In this document: positions 36,879 to 46,240 of the stretch, piece after piece
Layout of the letters: every line of letters begins with the position of its first letter
Numbering within the stretch: the stretch's first letter is position 1
The notes under the pieces: model-generated
Databases searched by the model: none
What the model was told of the DNA's origin: nothing
What the model saw: only the letters and a program-made list of their open reading frames with translations
Made by a program: the position numbers and the translations under genes
Source: CAVVAY01 sp963746465
GTDB taxonomy: Bacteria; Actinomycetota; Actinomycetes; JACCUZ01
Length of the DNA stretch: 64,000 bases
Direction of reading: 5' to 3'
NCBI GenBank assembly: GCA_963746465.1
Contig: CAVVAY010000007.1
Span: 124,001-188,000, forward strand

Positions 36879-38301
36879 CTACAGGATCGGGGCCGGGGTG
36901 TACGTCGCGGCGCCGGGGTGGCGGGCGACCACCGCCTCGACCTGCGCGACGACCGCGTCGACCTGGGCGCCGGCCGCGCCGGTGAAGCCGGCCGGGTCGC
37001 CGACCAGTGCGTCCAGCTGGGCGCGGGACAGCCCCAGCCGCGGGTCGGCGGCCAGCCGGTCGAACAGGTCGTTGCCGGCGGCCCCCTGCTCGCGCATGCC
37101 CAGCGCGACGGCCACCGCGTGCTCCTTGATCGCCTCGTGCGCCTGCTCGCGACCGACCCCGGCCCGGACCGCCGCCATCAGCACCTTGGTGGTGGCGAGG
37201 AACGGCAGGAAGCGCTCCAGCTCGCGGGCCACCACCGCCGGGTAGGCGCCGAACTCGTCGAGCACCGTGAGGAAGGTCTGGAACAGCCCGTCGGCGGCGA
37301 AGAACGCATCGGGCAGCGCGACCCGGCGTACGACCGAGCAGAAGACGTCGCCCTCGTTCCACTGCGCGCCGGCGAGCTCCCCCGACCATCGAGAGGTAGC
37401 CGCGCAGCACCACCGCGAGCCCGTTGACCCGTTCGCAGGACCGGGTGTTCATCTTGTGCGGCATCGCGCTGGAGCCGACCTGACCGGCCTGGAACCCCTC
37501 GGTCGCGAGCTCCTGGCCGGCCATCAGCCGGATCGTGGTCGCCAGCGACGACGGCCCGGCGGCGAGCTGCACCAGCGACGACACGACGTCGAGGTCGAGC
37601 GACCGGGGGTAGACCTGGCCGACGCTGGTGAGCACCCGGGAGAAGCCCAGGTGCTCGGCCACCTTCTGCTCCAGGGCCGCCAGCTTCTCGACGTCGCCGT
37701 CCAGCAGGTCGAGCTGGTCCTGCGCGGTTCCCACCGGGCCCTTGATGCCGCGCAGGGGGTAGCGCTCGATCAGCTCCTCGAGCCGCTCGACGGCGACCAG
37801 CAGCTCCTCGGCGGCCGAGGCGAAGCGCTTGCCGAGGGTCGTCGCCTGCGCCGCCACGTTGTGCGACCGCCCGGCCATCACCAGGTCGCTGTGCTCGGCG
37901 GCCAGCCGGGCCAGCCGGGCGAGCGCGGCAACAGCGCGGTCGCGCAGCAGCTCGAGCGAGGAGCGGACCTGCAGCTGCTCGACGTTCTCGGTGAGGTCGC
38001 GGCTGGTCATCCCCTTGTGCACCTGCTCGTGGCCGGCCAGCGCCGAGAACTCCTCGATCCGGGCCTTCACGTCGTGCCGGGTGACTGCCTCGCGGCGGCG
38101 GATCGAGTCGAGGTCGACGTCGTCGAGGACCTTCTCGTACGCCTCGACCACGCCGTCGGGCACGTCGACGCCCAGGTCGCGCTGGGCCACCAGCACGGCC
38201 AGCCACAGCCGGCGCTCGAGCACCACCTTGTTCTCCGGCGACCAGATCCGAGTCAGCTCGGCGCTGGCGTACCGGGCGGCGAGCACGTCGGGGATCGTCA
38301 C
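36879..38301 (-). CDS. purB: Adenylosuccinate lyase (frameshifted)
   Basis: Cleaves SAICAR to AICAR and adenylosuccinate to AMP. Start at 38301 (MTIPDVLAARYASAELTRIW). It contains HDVKARIEEFSALAGHEQVH, GMTSRDLTENVEQLQ, the His-region SDLVMAGRSHNVAAQATT and the family signature GSSAMPHKMN. An extra G in a run near 37383 shifts the frame; the rest continues as VLDEFGAYPAVVARELERFL to TPAPIL at 36879. Net length after repair is about 473 residues, as expected. purD starts 15 bases downstream in the direction of purD-purB transcription, so the two form an operon. Confidence 0.95.
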
Positions 38302-38316
38302 GCGACCGATTCTCCC

Positions 38317-39568
38317 CTACCCGTCGCCGGCGGCAGCTGCGGCGATGTCGGTCCGGTGGTGACTGCCCGCCAGGTCGATCCGGTCCACCGCCGCGTACGC
38401 CGAGGACGCGCGCGGCTGCCAGGTCGGCCCCGGTGCCGACCACCGACAGCACCCGGCCGCCGCTGCTGATCACCCGGCCCGAGACGTCCAGGACGGTGCC
38501 CGCGTGCAGCACCGCCGCCCCCTCGACCTCACCCGCCGCGTCGAGCCCGGTGACCTCGTCGCCGGTGCGCGGGGCCGCCGGGTAGCCGTGCGCGGCCACC
38601 ACGACCGTGACCGCGGCGTCCTCGGACCACTCCAGCGGCGGCACGTCGCGCAGCGTGCCGGTGGCGGCGGCGAGCAGCAGGCCGGCCAGCGGGGTCCGCA
38701 GCCGGGCCAGCACCACCTGGGTCTCCGGGTCGCCGAACCGCGCGTTGAACTCGATGACCCGCACGCCCCGCGAGGTCAGCGCCAGGCCGGCGTAGAGCAG
38801 GCCGGCGAACGGCGTGCCGCGCCGGGCCATCTCGTCGACGGTCGGCTGCAGCACGTCGGCGAGCACCTGGTCGACCAGGCCGTCCGGCGCCCACGGCAGC
38901 GGTGAGTAGGCGCCCATCCCGCCGGTGTTGGGCCCTTGGTCGCCGTCCCGGACCCGCTTGAAGTCCTGCGCCGGCACCAGCGGCAGCACCGTGGTCCCGT
39001 CGCAGAGCGCGAACAGCGACACCTCCGGGCCGTCGAGGTACTCCTCCACGACCACCCGGTCGCAGGAAGCGGCGTGGGCCAGCGCCTCGTCGCGGTCGGT
39101 GGTGACGACCACGCCCTTGCCGGCGGCCAGCCCGTCGTCCTTCACGACGTACGGCGAGCCGAGCTCGTCCAGTGCGGCTGCGGCCTCCTCCGGCGTGCTG
39201 CACACCCGGGCCTGCGCGGTCGGCACGCCGGCCCTGGCCATCACCTCCTTGGCGAACGCCTTGGACCCCTCCAGCGCGGCGGCCGCGGCCGAGGGCCCGA
39301 AGCAGGCGATGCCCCGCTGCCGCACGGCGTCGGACACGCCGGCCACCAGCGGTCCCTCCGGACCGACGACGACCAGGTCGACGGCCAGCCGGAAGGCCAG
39401 CTCGGCCACCGTCGCCGGGTCCGCGACGTCCAGCGGCCGGTTCTCGACCTCGGCGGCGGTGCCCGCGTTGCCGGGCGCGGCGATCACGGCGGTGACCGAC
39501 GGGTCGGCGTGCAGCGCGCGCACCAGCGCGTGCTCCCGGGCGCCGCCCCCGACGACGAGGATCCTCAC
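38317..39568 (-). CDS. purD: Phosphoribosylamine-glycine ligase (frameshifted)
   Basis: GAR synthetase, joining phosphoribosylamine with glycine (ATP-grasp fold). GTG at 39568, overlapping the stop of the unknown gene upstream (GTGA). Reads RILVVGGGAREHALVRAL, PYVVKDDGLAAGKGVVVTTD and the signature RFGDPETQVVLARL. One indel near 38405 displaces the last 30 residues; corrected, it ends AAVDRIDLAGSHHRTDIAA at 38317. About 416 residues after repair, standard. Followed by purB. Confidence 0.95.
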
Positions 39569-40134
39569 GACTTCCAGAACTCCCACCAGCGCCGGGCCTG
39601 CTCGGACCGCGGGGACTCGGGGTCGAACGGCTCGCGGGATCCGGCGACCGGCCGCCCCGGCGAGCCGCGGGAACCGCGGTCGCCGTCGTCCTCGTCGTCG
39701 TCCGCCCAGCGCCGCCGGGTGGGTGAGGTGTCGCTGGTGTCGCTGACCGGCTCGCCGAGCTGCGGGTCGTACCCCTCGAGGCCGGTGACCTGCTCGACCG
39801 CGCGGGCCAGCTCGTACACCGTGCCCATCAGTGCCAGGTCGTCGCTGCCGGCCCGGTTGTCCGGGACATGGATCTCGAACTCGCCCTGGAAGAAGGTCAG
39901 CCCGATGCCGGTGACCGGGTCGGTGAGCTCGCGGGTCTCGTCGTCGTCCTGGGTCATCTCGGCGCCCGGGCCGAGGATCTCGACCGCCCGCGGCCGCACG
40001 GCGTCCCAGAGCTCGAGGTCCTCCTCGGTGAGCGGCCCGGGGTCGCCGCCCTCGTAGGAGTCCTCGAGGCTGTCGAGCGCATCCTCGAACGTCTGGCCGG
40101 GGTCGCGCCGGACGAAGAAGATGTCGTAGCTCAT
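39565..40134 (-). CDS. Conserved unknown protein coupled to purD
   Basis: A 189-residue acidic cytoplasmic protein. N-terminal 110 residues look folded (MSYDIFFVRRDPGQTFEDAL, then LTFFQGEFEIHVPDN); residues 120-175 are a low-complexity Asp/Arg linker; the end is EQARRWWEFWKS. Its stop overlaps the purD GTG, which implies coupled translation. Similar proteins in actinobacteria are annotated as hypothetical. Neither purine chemistry nor a domain can be assigned. It lies 19 bases downstream of the aminotransferase gene. Confidence 0.8.
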   Translation of the reverse strand: MSYDIFFVRRDPGQTFEDALDSLEDSYEGGDPGPLTEEDLELWDAVRPRAVEILGPGAEMTQDDDETRELTDPVTGIGLTFFQGEFEIHVPDNRAGSDDLALMGTVYELARAVEQVTGLEGYDPQLGEPVSDTSDTSPTRRRWADDDEDDGDRGSRGSPGRPVAGSREPFDPESPRSEQARRWWEFWKS

Positions 40135-40153
40135 CGCAGCGACCGTATCCCGG

Positions 40154-41518
40154 TCAGCCGGCGGCGTGCTCGTCCGCCACTGCCAGCGCCTCGTCGAGGA
40201 TCGCCAGGCCCTCCTTGGCCTCCTCGTCGGAGGTCGTGCAGGGCGGGACGACGTGCAGCCGGTTGAAGTTGACGAACGGCAGCATGCCGCGCGACTTGCA
40301 GGCGGCGACCAGGGCCGCCATCGGGGCGTTGGCCTCGCCGCTGGCGTTGTAAGGCACCAGCATCTCGCGGGTGGCCCTGTCCTTGACCAGGTCGAGCGCC
40401 CAGAACACGCCCATCCCCCGGACCTCGCCCACGCTGGGGTGCCGCTCGGCGATCTCGCGCAGCCCGGGGCCGAGCACGTCCTGCCCGAGCCGGCGGGCGT
40501 TGTCGACGATGCCCTCCTCGGCCATCGCGGTGATGCTCGCGACGACCGCGGCGCAGGCCAGCGGGTGACCGGAGTAGGTGAGGCCGCCGGGGAACACCCG
40601 CTGGGCGAACGTCTCGGCGATCTCGGTGGAGATGATGACGCCGCCGATCGGGACGTAGCCGGAGTTGCTGCCCTTGGCGAAGGTGATGAGGTCCGGCCGG
40701 ACGTCCCAGCGGTCGACCGCGAACCACTCGCCGGCCCGGCCGAAGCCGGCCATCACCTCGTCGGCGACGTACACGATGCCGTAGCGGTCGCAGATCTCCC
40801 GTACGCCGGCCAGGTAGCCGTCCGGCGGGACGAGGATGCCGGCCGTGCCGGGGATCGTCTCGAGCACCAGCGCGGCGATCGTGCCCGGCCCCTCGAAGGC
40901 GACCACCTGCTCGAGGTGCTCGAGCGCCCGCGCGCACTCCTGCTCCGGCGACTCCGACCAGAACGGCGACCGGTAGGGGTAGGGACCGAAGAAGTGCACG
41001 ACGCCGGTGGCGGTGCCGTCGTTGGCCCAGCGCCGGGGGTCGCCGGTCATCTGGATCGCGGTCGCCGTGTTGCCGTGGTAGCTGCGGTAGGTCGTGAGGA
41101 CCTTCTGCCGGCCGGTGTGCAGCCGGGCCATCCGGACGGCGTTCTCGATCGCGTCCGCACCACCGTTGGTGAAGAACACCTTCTCCAGCCCCTCGGGGGC
41201 GCGCTCGGCGATCAGCCGGGCGGCCTCCGACCGCTGGTCGTTCGCGTGCTGCGGCGCGATGGTGCACAGCCGCGCGGCCTGCTCCTGGATCGCGGCGACG
41301 ACCTTCGGGTGCTGGTGGCCGATGTTGACGTTGACCAGCTGCGAGGAGAAGTCGAGGTACCGGTTGCCGTCGTGGTCCCAGACGTAGGAGCCCTGGGCGC
41401 CGGCGATGACCATCGGCGTGATCAGGGCCTGCGCGGACCAGGAGTGGAACACGTGGGCCCGGTCCAGCTCGTAGGTGCGGGCACCGGCGGCCGGGTCGAG
41501 GGCAGGCAGGTCGCTCAT
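40154..41518 (-). CDS. Class III omega-aminotransferase
   Basis: A 454-residue PLP enzyme of the class III (ornithine/omega-amino-acid) aminotransferases. PLP lysine Lys282 in ITFAKGSNSGYVPIGG, Asp253 in YVADEVMAGFGRAG, and the phosphate-binding FFTNGGADAIENA at 115-127. The substrate could be beta-alanine, taurine, gamma-aminobutyrate or another omega-amine; sequence alone does not decide. It is first in the minus-strand run aminotransferase, unknown, purD, purB. Confidence 0.93.
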   Translation of the reverse strand: MSDLPALDPAAGARTYELDRAHVFHSWSAQALITPMVIAGAQGSYVWDHDGNRYLDFSSQLVNVNIGHQHPKVVAAIQEQAARLCTIAPQHANDQRSEAARLIAERAPEGLEKVFFTNGGADAIENAVRMARLHTGRQKVLTTYRSYHGNTATAIQMTGDPRRWANDGTATGVVHFFGPYPYRSPFWSESPEQECARALEHLEQVVAFEGPGTIAALVLETIPGTAGILVPPDGYLAGVREICDRYGIVYVADEVMAGFGRAGEWFAVDRWDVRPDLITFAKGSNSGYVPIGGVIISTEIAETFAQRVFPGGLTYSGHPLACAAVVASITAMAEEGIVDNARRLGQDVLGPGLREIAERHPSVGEVRGMGVFWALDLVKDRATREMLVPYNASGEANAPMAALVAACKSRGMLPFVNFNRLHVVPPCTTSDEEAKEGLAILDEALAVADEHAAG

Positions 41519-41551
41519 GGCCCGCAGGATAGGCCTCCTAGGGTGGCCGGC

Positions 41552-42178
41552 ATGCCGGTGTCCACGCTCACCCTGGTGCTCGACCTGTGCGGGGTGTTCG
41601 TGTTCGCCCTGTCCGGGGCGCTGGCCGCGGTGCTGCGCAAGCTGGACGTGGTCGGGGTGGTCGTGGTCGCCACCGTGTCGGCCATCGGCGGCGGCCTGCT
41701 GCGCGACGTCCTGCTGCCCGACGTACCGCCGCCCGCCCTGCAGGACTGGCGCTACGTCGCGGTCAGCGGGGTGGCCGGGGTGATCGTGTTCTTCTTCCAC
41801 CCGCAGGTCGGCCGGCTGACCCGCGCGGTCCGGGTGTTCGACGCGGCCGGTCTCGGGTTCTTCGCCGTGGCCGGCACGGCGAAGGCCCTGGGCGCCGGGC
41901 TCGGGCCGGTGCCCGCGTGCATCCTCGGCGTCCTGACCGGGGTCGGTGGCGGCCTGCTGCGCGACGTGCTGCTGCGCGAGATCCCGCTGGTGCTGCGCAC
42001 CGGGGAGCTCTACGCCGTGACCGCGCTGGCCGGTGCGGTGATCGTCGTGGTGGCCGACGAGCTGGGCGGCTACAACGCGGGCACGGCCGGCGCGGCGGTC
42101 GCGGTCGTGTTCATCCTCCGGGTGCTGGCCCTGCGGCGGCACTGGTCGGCCCCGTTGCCCCGCGGCATCAGCCCGTGA
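41552..42178 (+). CDS. TRIC/UPF0126-family cation channel protein
   Basis: A 208-residue inner-membrane protein of the UPF0126 (YadS, trimeric intracellular cation channel) family. About seven hydrophobic helices form two repeated halves; each carries the motif G-G-G-L-L-R-D (IGGGLLRDVLLPD near residue 45-57 and VGGGLLRDVLLRE near 130-142), a family hallmark. Bacterial members are K+-permeable or glycine-related. The ATG at 41552 is preferred; the longer frame is an antisense shadow. The last 11 bases overlap the end of the convergent acetyltransferase gene. Confidence 0.93.
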   Translation: MPVSTLTLVLDLCGVFVFALSGALAAVLRKLDVVGVVVVATVSAIGGGLLRDVLLPDVPPPALQDWRYVAVSGVAGVIVFFFHPQVGRLTRAVRVFDAAGLGFFAVAGTAKALGAGLGPVPACILGVLTGVGGGLLRDVLLREIPLVLRTGELYAVTALAGAVIVVVADELGGYNAGTAGAAVAVVFILRVLALRRHWSAPLPRGISP

Positions 42179-42788
42179 GCCGTTGCTCCAGGCGCGACCG
42201 CACAGCGGGCCACTCGTCGCGCAGGATCGAGTAGACCACCGAGTCGCGCCAGCTCCCGTCGGCGCGCAGCACGTGCCGCCGGAGCACTCCCTCCCGGGTC
42301 GCGCCGAGCTTGGCGATGGCGGCCTGCGAGCGGGTGTTGATCAGGTCGGTCTGCAGCTTGACCCGGCCGAAGCCGCAGTCGTCGAACGCGTAGGTCAGCA
42401 GGGCCAGCTTGCAGGCCGGGTTGACCGGGCCTGCCCACCACGGCGGTCCGTACGCCGTCCAGCCGAGGTGCACCCGCTCGTTGACCAGGTCCCACTCGGC
42501 GAGGCTGCTGGTGCCGACCACCGTCCCGGCGGCGCCGAGCCCGGAGTCGCCGGCCAGCCGCACCACCCACGCCTGCCGCGGCCCGGTGGTCCCCTGGTCG
42601 AACCGCTCCAGCGCCGCTCGCACGGCGTCGACGTCCGGCCACCGACCGGCCGGCCCGCCGCCGTAGCCCGACGCCCAGACCCTCTCGTCGTCCAGGGCCG
42701 CGAACAGCCCGGCGGCGTCCCCGGTGGTGGCCGGGGACAGCCGGACGACGGTGTTGCCGAGCTCGACGGCCTCGGGCGCGCGGGTCAC
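42168..42788 (-). CDS. GNAT-family N-acetyltransferase (RimJ/RimL-like)
   Basis: A 206-residue acetyltransferase of the GNAT fold in the RimJ/RimL subgroup, which acetylates ribosomal-protein N-termini or small amines. It starts with GTG at 42788. The acetyl-CoA site is LINTRSQAAIAKLGATREGV near residues 150-170, with upstream strand GTVVGTSSLAEWD and a helix around KLALLTYAFDDCG. Substrate unknown. The gene overlaps the convergent TRIC gene by 11 bases and follows a secreted metallopeptidase. Confidence 0.88.
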   Translation of the reverse strand: MTRAPEAVELGNTVVRLSPATTGDAAGLFAALDDERVWASGYGGGPAGRWPDVDAVRAALERFDQGTTGPRQAWVVRLAGDSGLGAAGTVVGTSSLAEWDLVNERVHLGWTAYGPPWWAGPVNPACKLALLTYAFDDCGFGRVKLQTDLINTRSQAAIAKLGATREGVLRRHVLRADGSWRDSVVYSILRDEWPAVRSRLEQRLTG

Positions 42789-42817
42789 CCGCCGCAACCT
42801 ACCGACCGGGTGGGCCG

Positions 42818-43873
42818 TCAGAGGATGCCGCGGTCCTTGAAAGCCTTGGTGATGACGGCGTCGTACTGGGTGCCGTAGAGCTTGTGCGCGGCGTCCAGGG
42901 TGTCCTGCGCGGCCGCCGCGAAGCTGGTACCCGGGTCGAAGGCGAACTGCGCCTCGATGATGATCCGGTCCGCGGTCCGCGCGTTGCCGATCCCCTTGCG
43001 GATGTCCCACAGCGCCCGCGACCAGATCTGGCCGTCGAAGTGCACCTCGTTGCCCCGCTGGGCCACGGTGATGTTCTTGTCCAGGCGGCGCAGGCAGTGC
43101 TCGGTCACCGTCGCGGACAGCGAGGTGTACGACGTCGCGTCCCAGTCCATGACGCAGGCCGGGGAGGCCTTGACCGGCCATCCGTTCTGGCCTGCGGTCC
43201 ACAGACCGACCGACACGGCGAGGTAGTCGCCGAACGCCTCGCCGATCGAGCCGGCGTCCAGCGAGGTGCCGTAGCCGGGAACCTGCGCGTCGTGCACCGC
43301 GTGGCCGTACTCGTGCACGATCACCTCGGCGTCCTCGGCGTCGTCGACACCGCCCTTGCCGAAGCGCAGCAGGTCGTGCTTGTCCCAGGAGAACGAGTTG
43401 TCGGCGCCGTACTGGTTGATCTTGATGTCCTGGGACTCCTTGTTCACCGGGCGCAGGCCGTTGGTGCCGCCGGCGCCGAACCCGAGGCTCTGCAGGTACA
43501 GCTGAGCCTGGGTGGCCCAGTAGTAGGCCATCACCTGCTCGAACTGGTCGTCGTGCCGGTTGAACACGTAGCCGGTCTTCGCCGACACCGGCTTGCCGGT
43601 CTCGGACACCACGTTGGCGTAGTCGCCGCGCAGGTAACCGCTGCCGTCGAGGTTCGTCAGCGAGACGGTCTTGTACTCCGAGGCCGGCACCGCGGTCGCG
43701 GAGTCCTTGTCGTCCACCAGGTTCTGGTTGCCGCTGGACTGCACGGGGTTGACCGCGAAGACGGCACCCTGAGGTGCGCCGGCGCCGGCGGCGGGCGTGC
43801 CGGACAGGGCGCCTACCAGGCCGGCAACTGCGACGGCGGCCAGGGCTGGGCGGGCGATACGACTGCGGGACAC
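42818..43873 (-). CDS. Secreted zinc metallopeptidase (HEXXH, fungalysin/thermolysin-like)
   Basis: A 351-residue exported metallopeptidase. Signal peptide 1-30. Zinc motif H187-E-Y-G-H191 in VIVHEYGHAVHD, third ligand Glu212 in GEAFGDYLA, as in MA-clan families M4/M36. QVMAYYWATQAQLYLQSLGF and the N-rich DGQIWSRALWDIR near the C-terminus match fungalysin-type enzymes. The propeptide seems short or missing (only about 80 residues precede the first conserved helix), so activation may differ from M36 enzymes. Likely extracellular protein degradation. Confidence 0.88.
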   Translation of the reverse strand: MSRSRIARPALAAVAVAGLVGALSGTPAAGAGAPQGAVFAVNPVQSSGNQNLVDDKDSATAVPASEYKTVSLTNLDGSGYLRGDYANVVSETGKPVSAKTGYVFNRHDDQFEQVMAYYWATQAQLYLQSLGFGAGGTNGLRPVNKESQDIKINQYGADNSFSWDKHDLLRFGKGGVDDAEDAEVIVHEYGHAVHDAQVPGYGTSLDAGSIGEAFGDYLAVSVGLWTAGQNGWPVKASPACVMDWDATSYTSLSATVTEHCLRRLDKNITVAQRGNEVHFDGQIWSRALWDIRKGIGNARTADRIIIEAQFAFDPGTSFAAAAQDTLDAAHKLYGTQYDAVITKAFKDRGIL

Positions 43874-44030
43874 AAGTACTCCTCGACGCTGAGGTGGGCG
43901 GAGATGGGGTGAGATCGGCGGGACCCGCGCACCCTACGTCCCGTTCTGCGGCCTGGGAAGGCCCGCGTCAGCTAACCGGCAGATGCCGCCGATCGGCGGT
44001 GACTGGGCGACTACGCGGTGTGCCTACCGG

Positions 44031-45317
44031 TCAGCCGAGCAGGGACCGGACCGCGATCGTCTCGTCCCGGCCGGGACCGACGCCGATCGCCGACATCGGC
44101 GCGCCGGACATCTCCTCCAGGGCCGCCACGTAGACCTGCGCGGTCTTGGGCAGGTCGGTCAGCGAGCGGGCTCCGGAGATGTCCTCGTCCCACCCGTCGA
44201 AGTGCTCGTACACCGGCTTCGCGTGGTGGAAGTCGGTCTGCGTCATCGGCATCTCGTCCTGCCGGACTCCGTCGACCTCGTACGCGACACAGACCGGGAT
44301 GCGCTCCCAGCCGGTGAGCACGTCGAGCTTGGTCAGGACGAAGTCGGTGACGCCGTTGACCCGGGCCGCGTAGCGCGCGACCACGGCGTCGTACCAGCCG
44401 CAGCGCCGCGGCCGACCGGTCGTGGTGCCGAACTCTGCGCCGTCGGTGCGCAGGCGCTCGCCGTCGGCGTCCAGCAGCTCGGTGGGGAACGGCCCGGAAC
44501 CGACCCGCGTCGCGTAGGCCTTCACCACCGCGATCACCCGGTCGATCCGCGTCGGCGGGATGCCCGAGCCGGTGCAGGCGCCGCCCGCGGTCGGGTTCGA
44601 CGACGTCACGAACGGATACGTGCCGTGGTCGACGTCGAGCAGCGTCGCCTGGCCGCCCTCGAGCAGCACGATGTCGCCGCGGTCCAGGGCTTCGCCGAGC
44701 ACCAGCGACGTGTCGACGACCATCGGCCGCAATCTGTCGGCGTACGAGACCAGCTCCTCGACCACCTCGTCGACCGTGATGGCGCGGCGGTTGTAGACCT
44801 TGACGAGCAGGTGGTTCTTCAGCTCGAGGGCGCCCTCGATCTTCTGGCGCAGGATCTTCTCGTCGAACAGGTCCTGCACCCGCACACCGACCCGCGACAT
44901 CTTGTCGGCGTACGTCGGGCCGATGCCCCGGCCGGTGGTGCCCAGCTTGGCCTTGCCCAGGAAGCGCTCGGCCACCTTGTCGATCACCCGGTGGTGCTGC
45001 GCGATCAGGTGGGCGCTGGCACTGACCAGCAGCGCCGAGGTGTCGACCCCGCGCGCCTCGAGCGCGTCGATCTCGCCGAACAGAACAGCCAGGTCGACGA
45101 CGACGCCGTTGCCGATGACGGGAGTGACACCGGGGGTGAGGATGCCCGACGGCAGCAGGTGCAGGGCGTACTTGTCGTTACCGATGACGATGGTGTGCCC
45201 GGCATTGTTGCCGCCGTTGTACTTCACCACGTAGTCGACCGAGGACCCCAGCAGGTCGGTCGCCTTGCCCTTGCCCTCGTCGCCCCACTGGGCTCCGAGC
45301 AGGACGATGGCCGGCAC
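44031..45317 (-). CDS. purA: Adenylosuccinate synthetase
   Basis: A 428-residue GTP-dependent enzyme that makes adenylosuccinate from IMP and aspartate. GTG start at 45317. The GTP P-loop is GDEGKGK (12-18) with catalytic Asp13, and His41 in NGGNNAGHTI. TTGRGIGPTYADKMSR, TSSNPTAGGACTGSGIPP and GRPRRCGWYDAV are family markers. Standalone; the 38-base gap to the divergent lipid-kinase gene holds the promoters. Same strand as all other purine genes in the window. Confidence 0.97.
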   Translation of the reverse strand: MPAIVLLGAQWGDEGKGKATDLLGSSVDYVVKYNGGNNAGHTIVIGNDKYALHLLPSGILTPGVTPVIGNGVVVDLAVLFGEIDALEARGVDTSALLVSASAHLIAQHHRVIDKVAERFLGKAKLGTTGRGIGPTYADKMSRVGVRVQDLFDEKILRQKIEGALELKNHLLVKVYNRRAITVDEVVEELVSYADRLRPMVVDTSLVLGEALDRGDIVLLEGGQATLLDVDHGTYPFVTSSNPTAGGACTGSGIPPTRIDRVIAVVKAYATRVGSGPFPTELLDADGERLRTDGAEFGTTTGRPRRCGWYDAVVARYAARVNGVTDFVLTKLDVLTGWERIPVCVAYEVDGVRQDEMPMTQTDFHHAKPVYEHFDGWDEDISGARSLTDLPKTAQVYVAALEEMSGAPMSAIGVGPGRDETIAVRSLLG

Positions 45318-45355
45318 TGGTTACACCTACCTCTTCTCGGGAGAGTAGATGCTAC

Positions 45356-46240
45356 GTGAATCCCTTGCTCGTGGTCACGAACGAGGCTGCCGGTGGGACG
45401 GACGACGAGCAGGTCGAGGCGGCACTGTCCGTGCTCCGTGCGGCGACCGACGTACGCCGGGAGGTGTGCGCGGAACCCGGCGACCTGGAGCGGCTGCTGG
45501 ACGACCTCGGCGACCGGATGCTCGTCGTCGTGGGAGGTGACGGTTCGGTCCACACAGCAGTGGCCACGCTGCACGCGCGCGGCGAGCTGTCGCCGGACCG
45601 GCCGCTGGGCCTGGTGCCGCTCGGCACCGGCAACGACCTGGCCCGCACCCTCGGCGTCCCGCTGGGGCCGGCCGAGGCGGCGCACGCGCTGGTCGGCGGC
45701 CGGACGCGGCCGCTGGACCTGGTCGTGGACGACGCCTCCGGCGTCGTGGTGAACGCGGTCCATCTCGGCGTCGGTGCGGAGGCCGCCGGGAAGGCCGCGG
45801 CGCTCAAGGACCGGCTGGGCCGGGCGGCGTACGCCGTGGGCAGCATCGCCGCGGGAGCGGGGGCGACCGGCTGGCACCTCGAGGTGGTCGTCGACGGGAC
45901 GGCCGTACACGTCGGCGGAGAGGCGCTGATGGTGGCGGTGGCCAACGGCCGCACGATCGGCGGCGGTGCGGAGCTCGCGCCGGACGCCGAGCCGGACGAC
46001 GGCCTGCTCGACGTGGTCGTGGCGACCTCGACCGGGCCGTTGGCGCGGCTCGGGTTCGCCGTCGCGCTCCGCGACGGTGAGCACGTGGAGAGGGACGACG
46101 TCCTGGTGGTCCGGGGGCGCGAGGTCACCGTCACCGGCGACCCGTTCCCCCTCAACGCCGACGGCGAGCTCACCGGCCCGGTGAGCAGGCGGACGTGGAC
46201 GGTGCGACCAGGTGCGTGGTCGTTGGTCGTCCCGGCGTGA
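45356..46240 (+). CDS. Diacylglycerol-kinase-like lipid kinase
   Basis: A 294-residue protein of the diacylglycerol/ceramide kinase catalytic family (DagK/YegS-like), which phosphorylates lipid hydroxyls. GTG start at 45356. Nucleotide motif VVGGDGSVHTAV (59-70) and PLGTGNDLART (89-98) are intact. Later LMVAVANGRTIGGGAELAPD and ADGELTGP close the fold. It may recycle diacylglycerol to phosphatidic acid. Convergent with a phospholipase-D family gene ending one base away, and the pairing suggests phospholipid metabolism. Confidence 0.9.
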   Translation: MNPLLVVTNEAAGGTDDEQVEAALSVLRAATDVRREVCAEPGDLERLLDDLGDRMLVVVGGDGSVHTAVATLHARGELSPDRPLGLVPLGTGNDLARTLGVPLGPAEAAHALVGGRTRPLDLVVDDASGVVVNAVHLGVGAEAAGKAAALKDRLGRAAYAVGSIAAGAGATGWHLEVVVDGTAVHVGGEALMVAVANGRTIGGGAELAPDAEPDDGLLDVVVATSTGPLARLGFAVALRDGEHVERDDVLVVRGREVTVTGDPFPLNADGELTGPVSRRTWTVRPGAWSLVVPA

